Assembly (NCBI GenBank): GCA_964617355.1
Contig: CAZTXP010000144.1
Location: 1 to 64,000 of the forward strand
Length of the DNA: 64,000 bases
DNA from: CAZTDU01 sp964617355
Lineage (GTDB): Bacteria > Pseudomonadota > Gammaproteobacteria > Burkholderiales > SG8-39
Direction: 5' to 3'
Below, one piece after another: positions 34,422 through 42,757 of the stretch; the stretch's first letter is position 1, and each line of letters begins with the position of its first letter. Below the pieces are notes generated by a model. It was given only the letters and a program-made list of their open reading frames with translations, did not search any database and had not been told where the DNA came from. The translations under genes and the position numbers were made by a program.

Positions 34422-35905
34422 GCGACACCACCTGGGACGTCGTCGTCATCGGCGGCGGCAACGCCGCGTTCTGCGCCGCGCTCGCGGCGCGCGAGAAGCG
34501 CGAGCGCGTGCTGATGCTGGAGCGCGCGCCCGAGTCCGACTGCGGCGGCAACACCCGCTTCACCGCCGGCGCGATGCGCATCGTCTACAACGGCGTCGAC
34601 GACCTCCGGAAGCTCATGCCCGACCTGACCGACCAGGAGTGCGCGAACACCGATTTCGGCACCTACACCGAGGAGCAGTTCCTCGACGACATCGGCCGCG
34701 TCACGCAGTACCGCTGCGACCCGGACCTCACCGAGCTGCTGGTGAAGAAGTCCTACGAGACCGTGCTCTGGATGCAGTCCAAGGGCGTGAAGTTCGCGCC
34801 GATCTGGGGCCGGCAGGCGTTCAAGGTGGACGGCAAGTTCAAGTTCTGGGGCGGCCTCACGGTCGAGGCCTGGGGCGGCGGCGAGGGCCTCCTCGAAGCG
34901 GAGACCAAGGCGGCGAAGAAGTTCGGCGTCGAGCTCTGGTACGGCGCGCGCGCGGTGTCGCTGATCGCGGACGACGATGGCGTGAAGGGCGTGCGCGTGA
35001 AGCGCGACGGCAAGACCATCGACGTGCGCGCGCACGCCGTGGTGCTGGCCGGCGGCGGCTTCCAGTCGAACCCGGAGTGGCGCACGCGCTACCTCGGCCC
35101 GGGCTGGGAACTCGCCAAGGTGCGCGGCACCAAGTACAACACCGGCGACGTCATCAAGATGGCGCTCGACATCGGCGCCTCGCCCACGGGCAACTGGTCG
35201 GGCTGCCACGCGGTGGGCTGGGAGCGGAACGCCCCCGAGTTCGGCGACCTCGCGGTCGGCGACCAGTTCCAGAAGCACTCGTATCCGTTCGGCATCATGG
35301 TGAACGCGGAGGGCAAGCGCTTCGTGGACGAGGGCGCTGACTTCCGCAACTACACCTACGCCAAGTACGGCCGCGTGATCCTGAACCAGCCCGGCCAGTT
35401 CGCGTGGCAGATCTTCGACGCCAAGGTGAAGCACCTCCTGCGCGGCGAGTACAACATCAAGCAGGTCACCAAGCGCGTCGCGCCGACGCTGGAAGCGCTG
35501 GTGAAGCAGCTCGACGACGTGGACGCCGATGCCGCGCTGAAGGAGATCCAGCAGTACAACGCGGCCGTGAAGAAGGACATTCCGTTCAACCCGAACGTCA
35601 AGGACGGCCGCTGCACGGAAGGCCTCGCGGTGCCGAAGTCGAACTGGGCCAACGTGCTGGACACCGGCCCGTTCGAGGCCTACGCGGTGACCTGCGGCAT
35701 CACCTTCACCTTCGGCGGCCTGCGCATCGACACCAGCGCACGCGTGCTCTCGACCGACGGCGACCCGATCCCCGGCCTCTACGCCGCGGGCGAACTCGTG
35801 GGCGGCATCTTCTACTTCAACTACCCGGGTGGTTCGGGACTCACGAACGGTTCGGTGTTCGGGCGCATCGCCGGAACCAACGCTGCCGCAGGAGCCGACC
35901 GCTAG
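34418..35905 (+). CDS. FAD-dependent tricarballylate dehydrogenase-like flavoprotein (TcuA-like)
   Basis: This 495-residue flavoprotein of the fumarate reductase/succinate dehydrogenase family starts WDVVVIGGGNAAFCAALAARE, then MLERAPESDCGGNTRFTAGAMR, which closely resembles TcuA, the tricarballylate dehydrogenase. Later blocks are GIMVNAEGKRFVDEGADFRNYTY and the C-terminal GLYAAGELVGGIFYFNYPGGSGLTNGSVFG (two adjacent motifs). It has no Tat leader, so it is probably cytoplasmic. TcuB is absent next to it, so the electron acceptor is unknown. It is translationally coupled to the GntR gene and convergent (4 bp CTAG overlap) with a LysR gene. Confidence 0.87.
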   Translation: MSDTTWDVVVIGGGNAAFCAALAAREKRERVLMLERAPESDCGGNTRFTAGAMRIVYNGVDDLRKLMPDLTDQECANTDFGTYTEEQFLDDIGRVTQYRCDPDLTELLVKKSYETVLWMQSKGVKFAPIWGRQAFKVDGKFKFWGGLTVEAWGGGEGLLEAETKAAKKFGVELWYGARAVSLIADDDGVKGVRVKRDGKTIDVRAHAVVLAGGGFQSNPEWRTRYLGPGWELAKVRGTKYNTGDVIKMALDIGASPTGNWSGCHAVGWERNAPEFGDLAVGDQFQKHSYPFGIMVNAEGKRFVDEGADFRNYTYAKYGRVILNQPGQFAWQIFDAKVKHLLRGEYNIKQVTKRVAPTLEALVKQLDDVDADAALKEIQQYNAAVKKDIPFNPNVKDGRCTEGLAVPKSNWANVLDTGPFEAYAVTCGITFTFGGLRIDTSARVLSTDGDPIPGLYAAGELVGGIFYFNYPGGSGLTNGSVFGRIAGTNAAAGADR

Positions 35906-36801
35906 CGCCAAGGCGGCGGCGACAGCCGCTCGCGCAGGAACGCCACGAACGCGCGGCTGCGGGCCGGCAGCGCGTGGCGCGCCGGCGCGAGCGCGACCAC
36001 GGGCGCGTCGGGCAGCGACCACGACGGCAGCACGCGAACGAGGCGCCCCTCGCGCAGCGCGGCCGCCACGTCCCACTCCGAGCGGATCGCGATGCCGCGC
36101 CCGGCGAGCACCCAGTCGCGCACGACCTCGCCGTCGTTGCTCGCGAGCGCAGGCTCTACGCGCACCGATTCGTTCGCCGCGCCCTGCCGGAAGCGCCAGA
36201 CGGTGACGTCCTCGTCGTTCTCGCGGATCACCAGGCACCGGTGGCGCGCGAGTTCCGCGGGCCGGCGCGGCCGCCCGGCCCGCTTCAGGTAGGCGGGCGA
36301 CGCGCACGCGAAGCGCGCGTTCGGCGCGAGCCGCGTCGCGACCATCGCCGAGTCGCGCAGGTGGCCGATGTGCAGCGCAACGTCGAAACCCTCGCGCGCG
36401 GCGAGCGCCGGCCGCTCGCTCAGCGTCAGCGACACGCGCAGCTGCGGGTTCTGGTCCTGGAAGGCCGCCACGAGCCCGGCGACGTGCCGCCGGCCGAATC
36501 CGAAGGGCGCCAGGACTCGCAGCTCGCCGGTGACGCGACCGCCGCGCTCGCGCAGGCGATCGGCGAGCGCGTCCAGCCGCGGCAGCAGCTCGGCCGCCTC
36601 GGCGAGCAGCAGCTCGCCTTCCGCCGTCGGGTGCACGCGCCGCGCCCCCCGCTCCAGCAGCCGCACGCCGGCGCGCGCCTCCAGCGCCTGCAGGCGCTGC
36701 GTCACCGCCGGCGGCGTCACGCCGAGCGCGCGCGCCGCCGCCGCGAGGCTGCCCTGCGCCGCGAGCAGCGCGAGGAAGCGCAGTTCCTCCGAGGTCAGCA
36801 T
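35902..36801 (-). CDS. LysR-type transcriptional regulator
   Basis: This 299-residue LTTR has its helix-turn-helix at residues ~15-40 (GSLAAAARALGVTPPAVTQRLQALEAR) and an effector domain of the DsdC/GcvA-like CrgA branch (VTGELRVLAPFGFGRRHVAGLVAAF, DVALHIGHLRDSAMVATRLAPN). It diverges from the HAD-Bug-aldolase run with a 74-bp gap that contains an inverted repeat, and probably controls that run. Its stop shares CTAG with the convergent flavoprotein. Confidence 0.9.
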   Translation of the reverse strand: MLTSEELRFLALLAAQGSLAAAARALGVTPPAVTQRLQALEARAGVRLLERGARRVHPTAEGELLLAEAAELLPRLDALADRLRERGGRVTGELRVLAPFGFGRRHVAGLVAAFQDQNPQLRVSLTLSERPALAAREGFDVALHIGHLRDSAMVATRLAPNARFACASPAYLKRAGRPRRPAELARHRCLVIRENDEDVTVWRFRQGAANESVRVEPALASNDGEVVRDWVLAGRGIAIRSEWDVAAALREGRLVRVLPSWSLPDAPVVALAPARHALPARSRAFVAFLRERLSPPPWR

Positions 36802-36811
36802 ATGAAGTCTC

Positions 36812-36842
36812 GGCTTAATGAAACGTTCGCGGCCATTAAACC
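36812..36842. promoter_or_regulatory. Candidate LysR operator, imperfect 9-bp inverted repeat
   Basis: GGCTTAATG (36812-36820) and CATTAAACC (36834-36842) match as an inverted repeat at eight of nine positions around a 13-bp spacer. It lies between the LysR start at 36801 and the HAD start at 36876. The spacing is wider than a simple T-N11-A site, so confidence is moderate. Confidence 0.45.
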
Positions 36843-36875
36843 ATGGCGGCCGCTCGCGGGCGTACGCTTCGTCCC

Positions 36876-37508
36876 ATGGCTGCCCGCGACGTCGTGCTCT
36901 TCGACCTCCTCACCGCGCTCCTCGACTCGTGGACCGTCTGGGACCGCGCCGCCGGCAGCGTCGACGCCGGGCGGCGCTGGCGCGCGCGCTACCTCGAACT
37001 CACCTACGGCTGCGGCGCCTACCGCCCCTACGAGACCCTGGTGCGCGAAGCCGCCGAGCAGACGGGCCTCGGCGCCGGCGCAGCCGACGCGCTCGACGCC
37101 GCATGGGACGACCTCCAGCCCTGGGACGACGCGCGCGAGGTGCTGCGCACGCTGGCCGGGCGCCATCGCCTCGGCGTGGTCACCAACTGTTCCGAGCGCC
37201 TCGGGCGCCGCGCGGCGAAGGCGGTCGGCGTGCCCTTCGACGTCGTCGTCACCTCGGAGCGCGCCGGGTTCTACAAGCCGAACCCGGTGCCCTACCGCGT
37301 CGCGATGGACGACCTTGGCGTCGGCCCGGAGCGCGTCACCTTCGTGGCGGGCTCCGGCTTCGACCTGATCGGCACCGCGGCCTGCGGCCTGCGCACGCTG
37401 TGGCACAACCGCGCCGGCCTCGCGAAGCCGCCGCAGGCGCCCGCGCCGCTCGCCGAGCGCCGCACGCTGCGCGAACTGCTCCCGTTCCTGATGGAGGACA
37501 CGCCATGA
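36876..37508 (+). CDS. HAD-superfamily hydrolase (haloacid dehalogenase-like)
   Basis: This 210-residue protein has HAD motif I VVLFDLLTALLDSW (nucleophile Asp; the second Asp of DxD is Leu, as in L-2-haloacid dehalogenases), motif II VVTNCSERLG, motif III Lys in SERAGFYKPNPVPYR, and motif IV near FVAGSGFDLIGTAACG. An in-frame ATG at 36843 exists, but the start at 36876 begins the domain and leaves the upstream dyad free. It overlaps the next Bug gene by 4 bp. Substrate could be a halo-acid or a phosphate ester; dehalogenase activity is possible but not shown. Confidence 0.82.
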   Translation: MAARDVVLFDLLTALLDSWTVWDRAAGSVDAGRRWRARYLELTYGCGAYRPYETLVREAAEQTGLGAGAADALDAAWDDLQPWDDAREVLRTLAGRHRLGVVTNCSERLGRRAAKAVGVPFDVVVTSERAGFYKPNPVPYRVAMDDLGVGPERVTFVAGSGFDLIGTAACGLRTLWHNRAGLAKPPQAPAPLAERRTLRELLPFLMEDTP

Positions 37509-38470
37509 GACGCCTCTTCGCCGCGCTCTGCCTCTGCGCTTCCGCAAGCGCGTTCGCGCAGGCCTTCCCGGAGAAGCCGGTGACGCTGGTGGTGCCCTTC
37601 CCGCCCGGCGGGCCGAGCGATTCGCTCGCGCGGCAGGTCGCGCAGAAGGCGGGCGCGCGCCTCGGCCAGAACATGCTGGTCGAGAACGTCGCCGGCGCCT
37701 CCGGCAGCATCGGCACCGGTCGCGTCGCGCGCGCTAGGCCCGACGGCTACACGCTCGCCTTCGGCACCATCGGCACGCTCGTCGCGAACGTCGCGCTGTA
37801 CAAGTCGCTGCCCTACGACCCGGCGAAGGACTTCGAGCCGGTGGCGCTGCTCGGCGGCGCGCCGCTGGTGCTGGTGGCGAACGCCGCGCTGCCCGCGTCC
37901 ACCTTCGCCGAGTTCGTCGCACTCGCGCGGCGCGACACCGCGAAGCTGCACTACGGCAGCGCCGGCCCGGGCTCGATCTCGCACCTCGGCTGCCTCGTGC
38001 TGATGAGCGAGATGAAGACCGACATCCAGCACGTGCCCTACAAGGGCGTGGCGCCGGCGATGACCGACCTGATCGGCGGGCAGGTGCAGTTCATGTGCGA
38101 CCAGACCACCACCGCCCTGCCGCAGGTGAAGAGCGGCAAGCTGAAGCTGCTCGCAGCCCTGGTCTCGTCTCGCGTCGCGGTGATCCCGGACACGCCGACC
38201 GCGGCGGAAGCCGGCTTCCCCGGCGTCAACGTGCGCTCGTGGAACGGCGTGTTCGCGCCCAAGGCCACGCCGGCCGCGGTGGTGAAGGCGCTGCACGGCG
38301 CGATCGCGGAGGCGCTGGCCGACGCGGACCTGCGCCGCTCGATGGAGGCGCTGGGCGTGGACCTCGCCACCGGCGCCGGCAGTTCGCCGGACGCGCTGCG
38401 AACCGTGCTCGCGAAGGACCTCGAGTCGCTGGTGCCGGTGATACGCTCGAAGCAGGCCTACCTGGACTGA
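37505..38470 (+). CDS. Tripartite tricarboxylate transporter substrate-binding protein (Bug/TctC family)
   Basis: This 321-residue exported protein (leader ending ASAFAQ) has full Bug motifs: VTLVVPFPPGGPSDSLAR, MLVENVAGASGSIGTGRVARARPDGYT, KLHYGSAGPGSISHLGCL, IQHVPYKGVAPAMTDLIGG and DTPTAAEAGFPGV. It is coupled to the upstream HAD gene (ATGA) and followed 10 bp later by a PLP enzyme, so its ligand may be a hydroxy-amino acid or haloacid processed by those enzymes. No TctAB partners. Confidence 0.93.
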   Translation: MRRLFAALCLCASASAFAQAFPEKPVTLVVPFPPGGPSDSLARQVAQKAGARLGQNMLVENVAGASGSIGTGRVARARPDGYTLAFGTIGTLVANVALYKSLPYDPAKDFEPVALLGGAPLVLVANAALPASTFAEFVALARRDTAKLHYGSAGPGSISHLGCLVLMSEMKTDIQHVPYKGVAPAMTDLIGGQVQFMCDQTTTALPQVKSGKLKLLAALVSSRVAVIPDTPTAAEAGFPGVNVRSWNGVFAPKATPAAVVKALHGAIAEALADADLRRSMEALGVDLATGAGSSPDALRTVLAKDLESLVPVIRSKQAYLD

Positions 38471-38480
38471 ACCACCGACG

Positions 38481-39584
38481 ATGACCCTCGACGAACTCGA
38501 CACGCCCTGCCTGGTGCTGGATCGCGCCAAGGTCGCCGCGAACGCGAAGCGCCTGCGCGATCACCTCGCGTCGCTCGGCGTGCCGCTGCGGCTGCACGTG
38601 AAGACCGCGAAGTCGCTGGAGGCCACCGCGCTCGTGCTCGACGGGAAGAAGTCGCCGATCACGGTCTCGACGCTGAAGGAAGCCGAGCAGTTCCTCGACG
38701 CCGGCTACACCGACATCCTCTACGCGGTGGGCTTCGAGCCGCACAAGCTTGCGCGTGCGCAGGCGCTCGCCGCGCGCGGCGCGAAGCTCACGCTGCTCGT
38801 GGATAGCGTCGAGGGCGCGAAGGGCGTGAAGGGCTTCCCGGCGCTGGTCGAGATCGACACCGACGGCCACCGCGCGGGCGTGAAGCCCGACGACGCCACG
38901 CAGCTCGTCGCCATCACCAAGGCGCTCGAGGCGAACGGCGCCACCTGCGCGGGCGTGCTCACCCACGCCGGCGGCTCGTACAACTGCACCAGCATCGACG
39001 CGATCACCGCGATCGCCGAGCAGGAGCGCGCGGGAGCCGTGAAGGCCGTCGAGACGCTGCGCCGCGCGGGCTTCGCCGCGCCGATCGTCAGCATCGGGTC
39101 CACGCCCACCGCCACCTACACCAAGAAGCTCGACGGCGTCACCGAAGTGCGCGCTGGCGTGTTCGTGTTCTTCGACCTCGTCATGGCGGGCATCGACGTC
39201 TGCCGCGTCGGCGACCTCGCGCTGTCGGTACTCGCCACCGTCATCGGCCACCGCGCGGACAAGGGCTGGATCCTCGTCGACGCCGGCTGGATGGCGATGT
39301 CGCGCGACCGCGGCACCGCGAAGCAGCGCGTGGATCAAGGCTACGGCCTCGTCTGCGACGCCGAAGGCCGGCCGATCGACGGTCTCATCGTCGCCGACGC
39401 GAACCAGGAGCACGGCATCGTCGCGCGCCGCGACGGCGGCCCGGTGCCGCCGATGGCGGTGGGCACGCGCCTGCGCATCCTGCCGAACCACGCCTGCGCG
39501 ACAGGCGCGCAGCACGACCGTTACCACGTGGTGGACGGCGGTCGCGACGTGCTTGCGAACTGGGGCCGCTTCTCAGGCTGGTAG
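38481..39584 (+). CDS. D-threonine aldolase / D-serine dehydratase-like PLP enzyme (fold type III)
   Basis: This 367-residue alanine-racemase-fold enzyme starts LDTPCLVLDRAKVAANAKRL and has PLP-lysine region LRLHVKTAKSLEAT (Lys about 41) and GSTPTATYTKKLDGVTEVRAG. The C-terminal domain holds the metal site typical of the DSD1 family, EHG in NQEHGIVARRDG and H-x-C in LRILPNHACATG. Such enzymes cleave D-threonine-like 3-hydroxy-D-amino acids or dehydrate D-serine/3-hydroxyaspartate with a divalent metal. It ends 12 bp inside the convergent LysR gene. Confidence 0.87.
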   Translation: MTLDELDTPCLVLDRAKVAANAKRLRDHLASLGVPLRLHVKTAKSLEATALVLDGKKSPITVSTLKEAEQFLDAGYTDILYAVGFEPHKLARAQALAARGAKLTLLVDSVEGAKGVKGFPALVEIDTDGHRAGVKPDDATQLVAITKALEANGATCAGVLTHAGGSYNCTSIDAITAIAEQERAGAVKAVETLRRAGFAAPIVSIGSTPTATYTKKLDGVTEVRAGVFVFFDLVMAGIDVCRVGDLALSVLATVIGHRADKGWILVDAGWMAMSRDRGTAKQRVDQGYGLVCDAEGRPIDGLIVADANQEHGIVARRDGGPVPPMAVGTRLRILPNHACATGAQHDRYHVVDGGRDVLANWGRFSGW

Positions 39585-40484
39585 GCGACGCCGTCGCTCG
39601 GCGAGCGCGCGAATCGCCTGCGCCACCGCGCGCACGGCCGGCGTGAACGGCCGGCCGCTCGCCATTGCAAGCCACGTGACCTGGCGGATCGCCGGCCGCA
39701 CCACGCGCGCCGACGCGAGTTCGCCCTCGTCCAGCTCGCGGGCGAACGCCTCGGCGGGCGACAGCGTGGCGAGGTCGGCCGCGAGGATCGCCTCGCGGAT
39801 CAGCGTGCTCGAGCCAGCCTCGACCGCGATCTCGAGCCGGAAGCGCTGCGCCGCCGCGATGCCGGCCACGAGGTCGGTGAGGCTGTTCGGCCGGATCGGC
39901 ATCGCCAGCGGCACGCCGGCCACTGCGCGCAACGGCACCTCGCCCCGGCGCAGCGCCGGGTGCCCGCGGCGCGCGATCAGGCACAGGTCGGCCTGCATCA
40001 GCGGCTCGGCATCGCGCACGCGGCCGCGGCGGTAGCGGTTGAACACCGCGAGGTCGATGCGCCCTGCGGCGAGCCACTCCTCGACCTGCCCGCTGTAGCC
40101 CTCGAGCACGTGCAGGCGCACGTGCGGGTGCGCCTCGCGCAGTCCCGCGACCAGCTCGGCGCCGAGGCCACGTGCCGCCACCGGCACGATCCCGGCGACG
40201 ACGTCGCCCGCCACGTGTTCGGGTCCGCTGCGCGCCGCGACCGCGAAGGCCGCCGCGTCGCCGACGAGCGCGTGCGCCCGCGGCGACAGGCGCTCGCCGA
40301 GTTCCGTCAGCGCGACCCCGCGCCCGGTGCGGTGGAAGAGCCGCCCGCCGATCTCGCGCTCCAGCGCCGACACCTGCCGGCTGAGCGCCGACTGCGCCAC
40401 GCCGAGCGCCACTGAGGCGCGCAGGAAGCTGCGATGTTGCGCCACGGCATCGAATGCGCGCAGCGCCTTGAGGTCGAGGGCCAT
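39573..40484 (-). CDS. LysR-type transcriptional regulator
   Basis: This 303-residue LTTR starts MALDLKALRAFDAVAQHRSFLRAS with helix-turn-helix VALGVAQSALSRQVSALEREIG. The ligand domain is complete. It diverges from the CaiB-Bug pair across an 82-bp gap with an ATTG-N9-CAAT dyad, and its 3' end overlaps the convergent PLP enzyme gene by 12 bp. It probably regulates the CoA transferase and Bug genes. Confidence 0.9.
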   Translation of the reverse strand: MALDLKALRAFDAVAQHRSFLRASVALGVAQSALSRQVSALEREIGGRLFHRTGRGVALTELGERLSPRAHALVGDAAAFAVAARSGPEHVAGDVVAGIVPVAARGLGAELVAGLREAHPHVRLHVLEGYSGQVEEWLAAGRIDLAVFNRYRRGRVRDAEPLMQADLCLIARRGHPALRRGEVPLRAVAGVPLAMPIRPNSLTDLVAGIAAAQRFRLEIAVEAGSSTLIREAILAADLATLSPAEAFARELDEGELASARVVRPAIRQVTWLAMASGRPFTPAVRAVAQAIRALAERRRRLPA

Positions 40485-40491
40485 GTCCTGA

Positions 40492-40508
40492 ATTGTCGCT
40501 TCTGCAAT
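40492..40508. promoter_or_regulatory. Candidate LysR operator ATTG-N9-CAAT
   Basis: ATTG (40492-40495) and CAAT (40505-40508) form a dyad with the LTTR T-N11-A spacing (T40494, A40506). A related ATT-N5-CAAT follows at 40513-40524. Both lie in the gap between the divergent LysR (start 40484) and CoA transferase (start 40567) genes. Confidence 0.5.
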
Positions 40509-40566
40509 GCTGGATTACTCGCAATGATCTCACGGCAACTCATAGGCGTGACTACACTCCCCGCCC

Positions 40567-41775
40567 ATGACCGCCGCCCCGCACCCCGGCCCGCTCTCGG
40601 GCCTGCGCATCCTCGACATCTCGACCGTCGTCGCCGGCCCCTACGCCGCGACGTTGCTCGCCGATCTCGGTGCCGACGTGCTGAAAGCCGAGATGCCCGG
40701 CGGCGGCGACGGCCTGCGCGCGCTCGCGCCGCACAAGGACGGCGTGCCGCTGTGGTGGAAGGTCACCAACCGCAACAAGAAGGGCGTCACGCTCGACCTT
40801 CGCAAGCCCGAAGGACGCGAGCTGCTGGCGAAGCTCCTTGCCGACCGCGACGTGCTCGTGGAGAACTTCCGTCCCGGCACGCTGGACGGCTGGGGCATCA
40901 CGCGCGAATGGCTGCAGGCGATCAATCCGAAGCTGACGATCCTGCGCGTCACCGGATTCGGGCAGACCGGCCCCGCGCGGAGCCGCCCCGGCTTCGCGCG
41001 CGTGTTCGAGTCGATGAGCGGCTTCACGCGCATGTGCGGCGAGGAAGGCGGCCCGCCGCTGCACCTCGGCTACCCGATCTCGGACGCGATCGCGGGCCTC
41101 TTCGGCGCGGTGGGCATCCTCTCCGCGCTGTACAGGCTGAAGGAAGACCCGTCCTCTCGCGGGCAGGAGATCGACTGCTCGGCCACCGAGGCGATGATGC
41201 GCACGCTGGATTTCCTGGTCATCGAGAACGACCAGCTCGGCGCGGTGCGCACCGGCTCCGGCAACCGCAGCCAGTACGCGGCGCCCGGCAACATCTACCG
41301 CACGCGCGACGGCAAGTGGGCTTCGATCGCGGCCTCGACGCAGAGCATCTGCGAGCGCTTCTTCGCCGCGCTCGGGCTCTCGCACCTCCTGCAGGACGCG
41401 CGCTACGCCACGAATCCTGCGCGCGTGAAGAACCGCGACGCGCTCGACGAGATCGTCTCGGCCGGGATCGCGAAGCTCGACATGGCCGACCTGCGCGAGC
41501 GGCTGGAACGCCACGAAGTCGGCTTCTCGCCGATCTACGACGCCGCGGACATCGCGCAGGACCCGCAGTTCATCGCGCGCGAGGCGATCGTCACCGTGCC
41601 CGACAGCGAACTCGGCCCCGTGAAGATGCAGTGCGTGGTGCCGCGATTCTCGGAGACGCCCGGCGCGGTGCGCCACGCCGGCCCGGCGGTCGGCGAGCAC
41701 AACGCCGAGGTCTACGGCGCGCTCGGCCTCGATGCCGCGGCGCTCGAGCGGCTGCGCGCCGCGAAAGTCATCTAG
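40567..41775 (+). CDS. CaiB/BaiF family CoA transferase
   Basis: This 402-residue family III CoA transferase starts LSGLRILDISTVVAGPYAATLLADLGADVLKAE and has RNKKGVTLDLRKPEGRELL, the FRPGTLDGWGITREW block, and IDCSATEAMMRTLDF, whose Asp (about residue 201) is near the expected catalytic region. Family members move CoA between acyl-CoA and a free acid without ATP. It begins the unit regulated by the divergent LysR gene and is followed after 16 bp by a Bug gene, suggesting that the imported acid is activated here. Confidence 0.92.
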   Translation: MTAAPHPGPLSGLRILDISTVVAGPYAATLLADLGADVLKAEMPGGGDGLRALAPHKDGVPLWWKVTNRNKKGVTLDLRKPEGRELLAKLLADRDVLVENFRPGTLDGWGITREWLQAINPKLTILRVTGFGQTGPARSRPGFARVFESMSGFTRMCGEEGGPPLHLGYPISDAIAGLFGAVGILSALYRLKEDPSSRGQEIDCSATEAMMRTLDFLVIENDQLGAVRTGSGNRSQYAAPGNIYRTRDGKWASIAASTQSICERFFAALGLSHLLQDARYATNPARVKNRDALDEIVSAGIAKLDMADLRERLERHEVGFSPIYDAADIAQDPQFIAREAIVTVPDSELGPVKMQCVVPRFSETPGAVRHAGPAVGEHNAEVYGALGLDAAALERLRAAKVI

Positions 41776-41791
41776 GAGGAGGAGAACCCCG

Positions 41792-42745
41792 ATGCTGAAG
41801 AAGCTCGCAGTCGCCGCCGCGCTCGTCGCGGCCTGCAACGCACACGCCCAGTCCGGCAAGACCACGCGCATCGTCGTCGGCTTCCCGCCCGGGCAGGCCA
41901 CCGACCTCGTCGCGCGCCTGATCGCCGAGCGCCTCGGCCCGATGCTGGGCGAGAACGTGATCGTCGAGAACAAGCCCGGGCAAGGCGGCAGCGGCGCGCT
42001 CGCGGCGCTCGCCAAGTCGCCGCCCGACGGCGCGCAGATGGTGCTCGCGCCGCTCGCATCCATGGTGGTGAACCCGCACCTCTACAAGAACGTCGGCTAC
42101 GACTCCCTGAAGGACTTCGATCCCGTGGCGCTGGTGGCCGACCTGCCGCTGCTGATGGTGGCGAACCCTTCGGTGCCGGTGAAGAACCTGCCGGAACTGA
42201 TCGCCTACGCGAAGGCCAACCCGGACAAGCTCACGCACCCGTCCTCGGGCAACGGCACCCTCTCGCACCTCGGCTTCGAGGACCTGAAGCGCCGCGCCGG
42301 CATCACCATCCTGCACGTGCCCTACCAGGGCAGTCCGCGCGCGATGGCCGACCTGATCGGCGGCGCGGTGCACGTGGCGATGGACACCGTCACGGTGACG
42401 CAGCCGCACATCCAGTCGGGCAAGCTGCGCCTCCTCGCGACGGCGTTCGGCCAGCGCCTGCCCGCCTTCGCCGACACGCCGACCATCGCCGAGCAGGGCT
42501 TCCCGGGATTCAGCCTCAGCGCATGGCTCGGCATCAACGTGCCCGCGGGCACGCCGAAGGCGCGCGTCGCGCAGCTCGAGAAGGCGCTGGTCGCGATCGT
42601 GAAGCTGCCCGAGGTGTCGGAGAAGTACGTCGCCCTGGGCGCAGTGCCGCGCACGATGGGCTCGGACGAATTCCGCGCGCACGTCGCGGCGGAGAACCAG
42701 CGCTGGGCCGGCGTGGTGAAGGCGAGCGGCGCGAAGGTGGACTAG
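41792..42745 (+). CDS. Tripartite tricarboxylate transporter substrate-binding protein (Bug/TctC family)
   Basis: This 317-residue exported protein begins MLKKLAVAAALVAACNAHAQ. Bug motifs: TRIVVGFPPGQATDLVARL (second Gly of PPGG replaced by Gln), VIVENKPGQGGSGALAALAKSPPDGAQM (the usual GYT is altered), KLTHPSSGNGTLSHLGFED, ILHVPYQGSPRAMADLIGG and DTPTIAEQGFPGF. GGAGGAGGAG lies just upstream of the ATG at 41792. It is paired with the CoA transferase. The altered first-loop residues suggest an unusual carboxylate ligand. Confidence 0.92.
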   Translation: MLKKLAVAAALVAACNAHAQSGKTTRIVVGFPPGQATDLVARLIAERLGPMLGENVIVENKPGQGGSGALAALAKSPPDGAQMVLAPLASMVVNPHLYKNVGYDSLKDFDPVALVADLPLLMVANPSVPVKNLPELIAYAKANPDKLTHPSSGNGTLSHLGFEDLKRRAGITILHVPYQGSPRAMADLIGGAVHVAMDTVTVTQPHIQSGKLRLLATAFGQRLPAFADTPTIAEQGFPGFSLSAWLGINVPAGTPKARVAQLEKALVAIVKLPEVSEKYVALGAVPRTMGSDEFRAHVAAENQRWAGVVKASGAKVD

Positions 42746-42757
42746 AAGTACTTCACC

